Assembly: GCF_003259315.1 (NCBI RefSeq)
Contig: NZ_QLLT01000019.1
Location: 123,948-187,947, forward strand
Direction of reading: 5' to 3'
DNA length: 64,000 bases
Source of the DNA: Kitasatospora sp. SolWspMP-SS2h
Lineage (GTDB): Bacteria; Actinomycetota; Actinomycetes; Streptomycetales; Streptomycetaceae
The translations under genes and the position numbers were made by a program. The notes under the pieces were generated by a model that was not told the DNA's origin, ran no database searches, and worked only from the letters and a program-made list of their open reading frames with translations. Positions 59,036 to 64,000 of the stretch are shown piece after piece (positions within the stretch are counted from its first letter, which is position 1; each line of letters starts with the position of its first letter).

Positions 59036-59997
59036 CGGGTACCACGCTCCTGGGAGGCGTACACGGCCAGGCAGATGACGGCCGCTTCGACGATCTTGGT
59101 GATCGAGCTGTGCACGTCGTGCTGGGTCAGCACCGCGGTGATCAGCTGCATGAACAGCGCCCCCGCGACGGTGCCGAGCACCCGCACGCTGCCGCCGGCC
59201 AGCGGCGTCCCGCCGACCACCACCGCGGTGATCGCGTCCAGTTCGATGTTGCGGCCCTGGTTGGCCGGGTCGGCCTCCGCGCCGTGGCCGATGATCAGCA
59301 CCCCGGCCACCGCCGCCAGCACCCCCGACAGCAGGTACACCGTCAGCAGCACCCGCCGCACCGGCAGCCCGGCCAGCCGGGCCGCCCGCCGGTTGTCGCC
59401 GACCGCGACCAACTGCCGCCCGAACGTGGTCCGGTGCACCAGCACCGCGGTCAGCGCCACGCACCCCGCCGCCAGCCAGGCCGTCCACGGCACGCCCGCG
59501 AACGCCTCCGAGCCCAGCCGCAGCAGCGCCGGGTCCGTCACCGGCTTCGCCGACGCCCCGTTGACCAGCGAGGCCACGCCCCGCACCCCGATCATCAGGG
59601 CCAGCGTCGCGACGATCGGCTGCACCCGGGTGAACGCCACCATCGCGCCGCCCGCCAGCCCGCTCACCGCGCCCAGCGCCACCGCCGTCACCGCCGCCAC
59701 CGGCAGCCCCCAGCCGATGTACAGCGGGACCACCGCCGCGGCCAGCGCGATCACCGCGCCCACCGACAGGTCGATGCCCTCGGTGCCGATCACCAGCGCC
59801 ATCCCCAGCGCCACGAGCAGCGTCGGGGCGACCTGGAACAGCTGGATGCGCACGTTCCCGGCCGACAGGAACCCGCTGTCCAGCACCACCGCCGCCAGGA
59901 ACAGCACCGCCAGCGCCGCGTACACGCCGTAACGCCGCAGCAGCCGCAGCGCGGGACCGCGCCCGCGCGCCGCACCGGCCAGGGCCAGGGCGCTCAT
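59032..59997 (-). CDS. Sugar ABC importer permease, first copy
   Basis: 321 residues from the ATG at 59997, overlapping the ATPase stop (ATGA). RbsC-type membrane protein: VIGTEGIDLSVGAVIALAAAVV, TLALMIGVRGVASL, VGDNRRAARLAGLPV and VVGGTPLAGGSVRVLGTVAG. Together with the next gene it should form the membrane channel. Two different permeases and one double ATPase are typical of YtfQRT-YjfF. Confidence 0.94.
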   Translation of the reverse strand: MSALALAGAARGRGPALRLLRRYGVYAALAVLFLAAVVLDSGFLSAGNVRIQLFQVAPTLLVALGMALVIGTEGIDLSVGAVIALAAAVVPLYIGWGLPVAAVTAVALGAVSGLAGGAMVAFTRVQPIVATLALMIGVRGVASLVNGASAKPVTDPALLRLGSEAFAGVPWTAWLAAGCVALTAVLVHRTTFGRQLVAVGDNRRAARLAGLPVRRVLLTVYLLSGVLAAVAGVLIIGHGAEADPANQGRNIELDAITAVVVGGTPLAGGSVRVLGTVAGALFMQLITAVLTQHDVHSSITKIVEAAVICLAVYASQERGTR

Positions 59998-61691
59998 CGG
60001 GGACCTCCGTCCGTGTCGTGGATCTCCTTCGCGGGAGCCGTCCCCGCCGGCCCGTCGGGCGCGTCCGGGTCGTGGGCCAGCGCGGCCAGCAGCCCGTCCG
60101 CGCTGATCGAGTCGCCGGTCAGCTCCTCCACCACCGCGCCGTCCTTCAGCACCAGCACCCGGTCCGCGCCCGCGATCAGCTCCTCGGCGTCCGAGGAGAT
60201 CAGCAGCACCCCCAGGCCCTCCGCCGCCAGCTCGTCGATCAGCGCCTGCACCTCGGCCCGGGCGCCGACGTCGATGCCCCGGGTCGGCTCGTCCAGCAGC
60301 AGCACCTTCGGGCCCAGGCAGAGCCAGCGCGCCAGCAGCACCTTCTGCTGGTTGCCGCCCGACAGGTCCGACACCTTCTGCTCCGGGCTCGCGGCCTTGA
60401 TCCGCAGCCGGGTCATGAAGGTCTCGACGATCCGGTCCTGCCGGGCCCGCGACACCAGTCCCGCCCGGGACAGCCGGGGCAGCGCCGCCAGCACGATGTT
60501 CTCCCGCACCGACAGGCCCGGCACGATGCCCTCCGCCTTGCGGTCCTCGGGCAGCAGCACCACCCCGGCCCGGATCGCCGCCGCCGGACTGCGCCGGGCC
60601 AGCACCCGGCCCGCCACCTCCACCCGCCCGGCGTCCGCGCCCAGCGCGCCCACCACCGCCTTCGCGGTCTCGCTGCGCCCCGAACCCAGCAGGCCGCCGA
60701 GCCCCAGCACCTCGCCCCGGTGCAGCGCGAAACCCACGTCGCGGACCTTGTGGCGCACCGTCAGGCCCTCGGCCCGCAGCACCGGCCGCTCCGGTTCGCC
60801 GTCCGCCCCGTGGGCCCGCCGGGCGTCGTGGGTGCGGGCGGTGCGGACCCGGGCCGCGACCAGCTCCCGGCCCAGCATCAGCCCCACCAGCTCCCGCCGC
60901 CCCAGCCCGGCCAGGTCGCCCGCGTGCACCACCCGGCCGTCCCGCAGCACCGTCACCTCGTCGCAGAGCGCGTACAGCTCGTCCATCCGGTGGCTGACGT
61001 ACACCACCGCGATGCCCTGCGCCGTCAGCTCCCGGACCACCCCGAACAGGGTGTCCACCTCGCGCGGCTCCAGCGAGGAGGTCGGCTCGTCCATCACCAC
61101 CACCCGCGCCTCCACCTGCACCGCCCGGGCCAGCGCCACCATCTGCTGGGCACCCAGGCCCAGTTCGCGCAGCGGCCGGGACACCTCGGCGCGCACCCCG
61201 TAGCGGGCCAGCAGCCCGGCGGCCTCCCGGTTCATCCGCCGGACGTCCAGCAGGCCCCGGCGGCGCGGCTCCCGGCCGAGGAACAGGTTGCGGGCCACCG
61301 ACATCATCGGCACCAGGTTGACCTCCTGGTACACCGTCGAGATCCCGGCCCGCTGCGCCTCCAGCGGGGTGCGGAACGCGGCCGGGCGCCCCGCCAGTTC
61401 GATCCGCCCGGCGTCCGGGCGGTGGACGCCGGTCAGCACCTTGATCAGGGTCGACTTGCCGGCGCCGTTCTCGCCGACCAGGGCGTGCACCCGGCCGGCC
61501 CGCAGCACCAGGTCCACGCCCCGCAGGGCGTGCACGCCCGCGAAGCTCTTGTCGACGCCGGCCGCGGTCAGCACGGTGCCGGTGGGCGCGGGCGCGGGCG
61601 CGGGCGCGGGTACGGTCGCGGTCGGGACGGTGCCGGGGCCGGCGGGTACGGGCTCGGCCGCGGTCGGCACCGCGGGGTCCGCCTCGGTCAT
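59994..61691 (-). CDS. Sugar ABC importer ATPase, tandem domains (YtfR/RbsA-like)
   Basis: 565 residues from the ATG at 61691, with AGGAGGA upstream. A disordered Pro/Ala head (1-40), then two nucleotide domains. First: Walker A GENGAGKST near 75, MDEPTSSLEP. Second: GLLGSGRSE where Walker A is degenerate, LSGGNQQKV and LLLDEPTRGIDVG. This asymmetry is normal for monosaccharide importers. It overlaps the first permease by 4 bp. Confidence 0.96.
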   Translation of the reverse strand: MTEADPAVPTAAEPVPAGPGTVPTATVPAPAPAPAPTGTVLTAAGVDKSFAGVHALRGVDLVLRAGRVHALVGENGAGKSTLIKVLTGVHRPDAGRIELAGRPAAFRTPLEAQRAGISTVYQEVNLVPMMSVARNLFLGREPRRRGLLDVRRMNREAAGLLARYGVRAEVSRPLRELGLGAQQMVALARAVQVEARVVVMDEPTSSLEPREVDTLFGVVRELTAQGIAVVYVSHRMDELYALCDEVTVLRDGRVVHAGDLAGLGRRELVGLMLGRELVAARVRTARTHDARRAHGADGEPERPVLRAEGLTVRHKVRDVGFALHRGEVLGLGGLLGSGRSETAKAVVGALGADAGRVEVAGRVLARRSPAAAIRAGVVLLPEDRKAEGIVPGLSVRENIVLAALPRLSRAGLVSRARQDRIVETFMTRLRIKAASPEQKVSDLSGGNQQKVLLARWLCLGPKVLLLDEPTRGIDVGARAEVQALIDELAAEGLGVLLISSDAEELIAGADRVLVLKDGAVVEELTGDSISADGLLAALAHDPDAPDGPAGTAPAKEIHDTDGGPR

Positions 61692-61785
61692 GGGTCCTCC
61701 TCCTCGGGGCGCGGTGGGTGGTCGCGGGCCGCCGCCGGGGCCGCACCGGGCGGGGCGCGGCTCCGGCGGCGACGCGGGGGCGGGA

Positions 61786-62895
61786 TCAGTACACGAGGCC
61801 CTGGGCGAGCGCCTGCTGGGCGCTGTCCTTGGTGAAGTGGCCGTCCTTGATGATCACCTTGGGCTGGACGCCGGCCGTCCCGTAGAAGTCCTTCAGGGAC
61901 TGGAAGGCCAGCGGGCCGAACCGCGGGTTGGTCTCGATGTCCGCGACCAACTGCCCGTCCACCACGCCCTGCACGGCCTGCCGGATGCCGTCGATCGACA
62001 CGATCCGGATGTCCTTGCCGGGGGTCTTCCCGGCCGAGCGCATCGCCTGGATCGCGCCCAGCGCCATGCCGTCGTTCTCCGCGTACACGGCGTTGATGTC
62101 CGGGTGCGCCTGGAGCAGCTGCTCCATCACCTTCTGGCCCTCGGTCTGGTCGAAGTTCGCCGTCTGCGAGGCCACCACCTGCATGTTCGGGTACTTGGCC
62201 GCGAGCTGGTCGGTGAAGCCCTTGGTGCGGTCCGCCGACACGTTGTTGCCGGGCGTGCCCTGGAGGATCGCCACGTGCGCCTGCCCGCCGGTCGCGCCCG
62301 CCAGGTCGTCCGCGGCGATCTGCGCCTGCCCGTAGAAGTCCGAGCCGATGAAGGCGACGAAGTCGCTGCACGCGCCGCCGGTCACCGTGCGGTCGATGGT
62401 CAGCACCGGGATCTTCTTCGCCTTGGCCGCCGCCAGCGCCGGGCCGAGGCCGTCGGAGTTCTCCGGCGCCACGATCAGCACCTGAGCGCCCTGCGCGATC
62501 ATGTCCTGGATCTGCGCGTTCTGGGCGTTGACGTCGGCGTTCGCGTTGCGCTCGATCAGCTTCACGCCGAGCTTCTTCGCCTCCGCCTCGATGCTGGCGG
62601 TCTCCGCAGCCCGGAACGGGTTGCTGGTCGACTCCGACTGCGAGAACCCGACCACGGTCTTCCCGTCGGTCAGGTCCAGCTTCGGCGCGCCGTAGGTGTC
62701 GGCCGTACAGCCGGGGCCGCTCGCGCTCGCCGACGGCGAGACCACCTGCTGGGCGGCGGCGCTGTTCGCGCCCGCCGCGGTACTCGTCCCGGAGCCCTGG
62801 TCGGAGCCCTGGTTGGTGCAGGCGGACGCCGACGCGCACAGCCCCGCGACGAGCAGTGCGGCGACGGCGGACTTGGCGCGCAGGGTGGGGTTCAT
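61786..62895 (-). CDS. Sugar-binding lipoprotein of ABC importer (YtfQ-like)
   Basis: 369 residues from the ATG at 62895; a GTG at 62907 is less likely. Lipobox SASAC near residues 22-26, linker, then a periplasmic-binding fold: KTVVGFSQSESTSNPFR, ANADVNAQNAQIQDMIAQG, LIVAPENSDGLGPAL, VLTIDRTVTGGACSDF and VSIDGIRQAVQGV. The F-S-Q-S/E-S-x-x-P-F-R start and the DRxV region resemble YtfQ, which binds galactofuranose. It is the first gene of the operon, 94 bp before the ATPase. Confidence 0.92.
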   Translation of the reverse strand: MNPTLRAKSAVAALLVAGLCASASACTNQGSDQGSGTSTAAGANSAAAQQVVSPSASASGPGCTADTYGAPKLDLTDGKTVVGFSQSESTSNPFRAAETASIEAEAKKLGVKLIERNANADVNAQNAQIQDMIAQGAQVLIVAPENSDGLGPALAAAKAKKIPVLTIDRTVTGGACSDFVAFIGSDFYGQAQIAADDLAGATGGQAHVAILQGTPGNNVSADRTKGFTDQLAAKYPNMQVVASQTANFDQTEGQKVMEQLLQAHPDINAVYAENDGMALGAIQAMRSAGKTPGKDIRIVSIDGIRQAVQGVVDGQLVADIETNPRFGPLAFQSLKDFYGTAGVQPKVIIKDGHFTKDSAQQALAQGLVY

Positions 62896-62946
62896 ACGCC
62901 CGATCACATCCTTGACTGCGTGGGGGAGTCACCGGCTACCCGCCGG

Positions 62947-62995
62947 TTTCCAACGATGTAGAGGGACGATGGGCCATCCTGTCGGACGGTGTCAA
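62947..62995 (-). promoter_or_regulatory. Importer promoter with LacI operator at the start site
   Basis: On the minus strand TTGACA (62995-62990), 18-bp spacer, CATCGT (62971-62966). The site TTTCCAACGATGTAGAG (62947-62963, plus strand) covers the expected start point, the classic place for repression. Confidence 0.68.
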
Positions 62996-63145
62996 GAAGT
63001 CGCGCGCCAATTCGCCGACGTCTGATCTCCCGTCAACTCGGCTTTTCGGCGGCTGACCTGCGGAGAGACCGGGGCGGCCGGAAGCGGTGCTGCGCGGAGG
63101 CTGGACAGCGCCGCGCCGGGCTGCTCTGATACCGCTGCCCAGGTA

Positions 63146-63163
63146 TTTCCAACGTTGTGAAAC
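63146..63163. promoter_or_regulatory. Second LacI operator-like site upstream of the importer
   Basis: TTTCCAACGTTGTGAAAC with central CAACGTTG palindrome, about 250 bp before the binding-protein gene and 200 bp from the site at 62947. The rest of the 62896-63297 gap holds no gene. Confidence 0.65.
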
Positions 63164-63223
63164 GAGGAACCTGACATGGACACCGGTTGTCCCGGCCTCC
63201 GGAAACGTCCCCCGGAGACGGAA

Positions 63224-63255
63224 CGGCCCCCGCCGCGGGAGCGCGACGGGGGCCG
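63224..63255 (-). terminator. Terminator of the right-edge MFS gene
   Basis: CGGCCCCCG (63224-63232) pairs with CGGGGGCCG (63247-63255), 14-nt loop, 42 bp beyond the MFS stop. Confidence 0.75.
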
Positions 63256-63297
63256 GGACGGCGTCGGGACCGGCCGGGGGACCGGCCGGCGGGCGGG

Positions 63298-64000
63298 CTA
63301 GCGCACGGGCTCGCCGGCCGGTGCGTCCGCCTGCCCGTCAGCGACCTCGGCGGCCCGGGCGGCGGACCCGTCGGCCTCGGCGGCGGGCTCGGCCCCGTGC
63401 TCGTCGGTGTTGTGGGAGTCGGTGAGGGTGAGGGCGCCGAATGCGGTGATGAGGCCGACGACCAGGGCGAGGACGGCGTAGGTGATGCGTTCGCCGTGGA
63501 AGAAGGAGTGGACGAGGGGCTGGTCCCAGGTGCCGGCGGGGAGTTGGGTGGTGACCAGGGCGGCGATCAGGGTGCCGACGACGGCGGTGCCGACGCTGCT
63601 GCCGACCTCCTGGGCGGTGTCGTTGAGGGCGGTGCCCATCGAGGTGCGGTTCTCGGGCATCTTCTCGACCAGGGCGATGGCGCAGATGGTCATGACGGTG
63701 CGCAGGCCGATCGTCATCACCACCATGCAGAGCGCGATGGCGGTGTAGCCGTGCGAGACGCCCCAGGCGAGGCCGGCCAGGGAGGCGGCCAGGCAGGCGG
63801 CGCCGACCAGGCAGGCGATGCGGTGGCCGAAGCGCTTGGCGAGCCATTCGGACAGCGGGGTGGCGGCGAGCATGGTGACGATGATGGGCAGGTTGGCGAG
63901 GCCGGCCCGCACGGGGCTCCAGCCGTAGGCGTACTGGAAGTGCAGGATCAGGCCGAACATGACGGCGGCCATGGCGATGGCGGTGCCGGTCTGGGCGATG
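63298..64000 (-). CDS. MFS transporter, C-terminal part only (5' end beyond window)
   Basis: About 233 residues are visible; the frame stays open to the right edge. They contain roughly seven membrane helices of a 14-helix DHA2-type exporter: PIIVTMLAATPLSEWLAKRFG, GLRTVMTICAIALVEKMPENRTSMGTALNDTAQEVGSSVGTAVVG (motif region of late helices), and a cytosolic acidic tail. Substrate unknown. No regulator is visible on this side. Confidence 0.88.
   Translation of the reverse strand, partial: IAQTGTAIAMAAVMFGLILHFQYAYGWSPVRAGLANLPIIVTMLAATPLSEWLAKRFGHRIACLVGAACLAASLAGLAWGVSHGYTAIALCMVVMTIGLRTVMTICAIALVEKMPENRTSMGTALNDTAQEVGSSVGTAVVGTLIAALVTTQLPAGTWDQPLVHSFFHGERITYAVLALVVGLITAFGALTLTDSHNTDEHGAEPAAEADGSAARAAEVADGQADAPAGEPVR

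Overview
The window is very GC-rich, with long overlapping open frames on both strands, GTG/TTG starts, secreted chitinases and lectin-type hydrolases, and several eukaryote-like Ser/Thr kinases. This fits a streptomycete (Streptomyces or Kitasatospora) chromosome. No rRNA, tRNA, IS element, prophage or CRISPR array was found. Gene order looks chromosomal, with short operons separated by strong GC hairpins.

Layout. 1-3.4 kb: alpha/beta hydrolase (cut by the left edge), Nei-type DNA glycosylase, a uridine-kinase-like protein with an eroded P-loop, an HD-type small alarmone hydrolase, a 57-residue protein and a DUF1876 protein. 3.6-10.5 kb: a signalling block with a membrane Ser/Thr kinase and a one-pass partner of similar ectodomain, then a twin-FHA ABC exporter, an SH3-like protein and a cytosolic kinase. 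10.6-19.6 kb: secreted M1 metalloprotease, divergent membrane proteins (streptophobe-like and DUF6777-like), a RibD/DHFR-like reductase, a serine beta-lactamase-like hydrolase, DUF2087 and tandem GNAT proteins. 19.8-23.4 kb: a glutamine-synthetase-like / aldehyde dehydrogenase / SDR operon resembling the GlnA4 ethanolamine route. 23.5-28.3 kb: a His-rich heptapeptide-repeat exported protein, a PAS-GAF-SpoIIE phosphatase and a pseudouridine synthase.

28.5-37.8 kb: AurF-type diiron oxygenase behind an operator-bearing promoter, CapA lipoprotein, an Rpf/LysM cell-wall protein behind a c-di-AMP (ydaO) riboswitch, an MFS pump, PpnP, glyA behind a ZTP riboswitch, DinB-like protein, and an orphan ATP-synthase b-subunit. 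37.9-45.2 kb: a chitin block of two GH18 chitinases and an AA10 LPMO, each with a DasR-type dre site upstream, interrupted by a TetR/MFS pair with its own palindromes. 45.9-52.5 kb: two secreted proteins, gdhA, GH13 glucosidase and PadR regulator.

52.6-64 kb: a sugar block with a GH54-like/ricin-B secreted protein divergent from a LacI regulator, then a leftward operon encoding a YtfQ/YtfR/YtfT/YjfF-like ABC importer, a second LacI and an aldose epimerase. Related operator-like sequences lie upstream of both the GH54-like gene and the importer, suggesting one regulon of extracellular release, uptake and mutarotation. The right edge cuts an MFS transporter.
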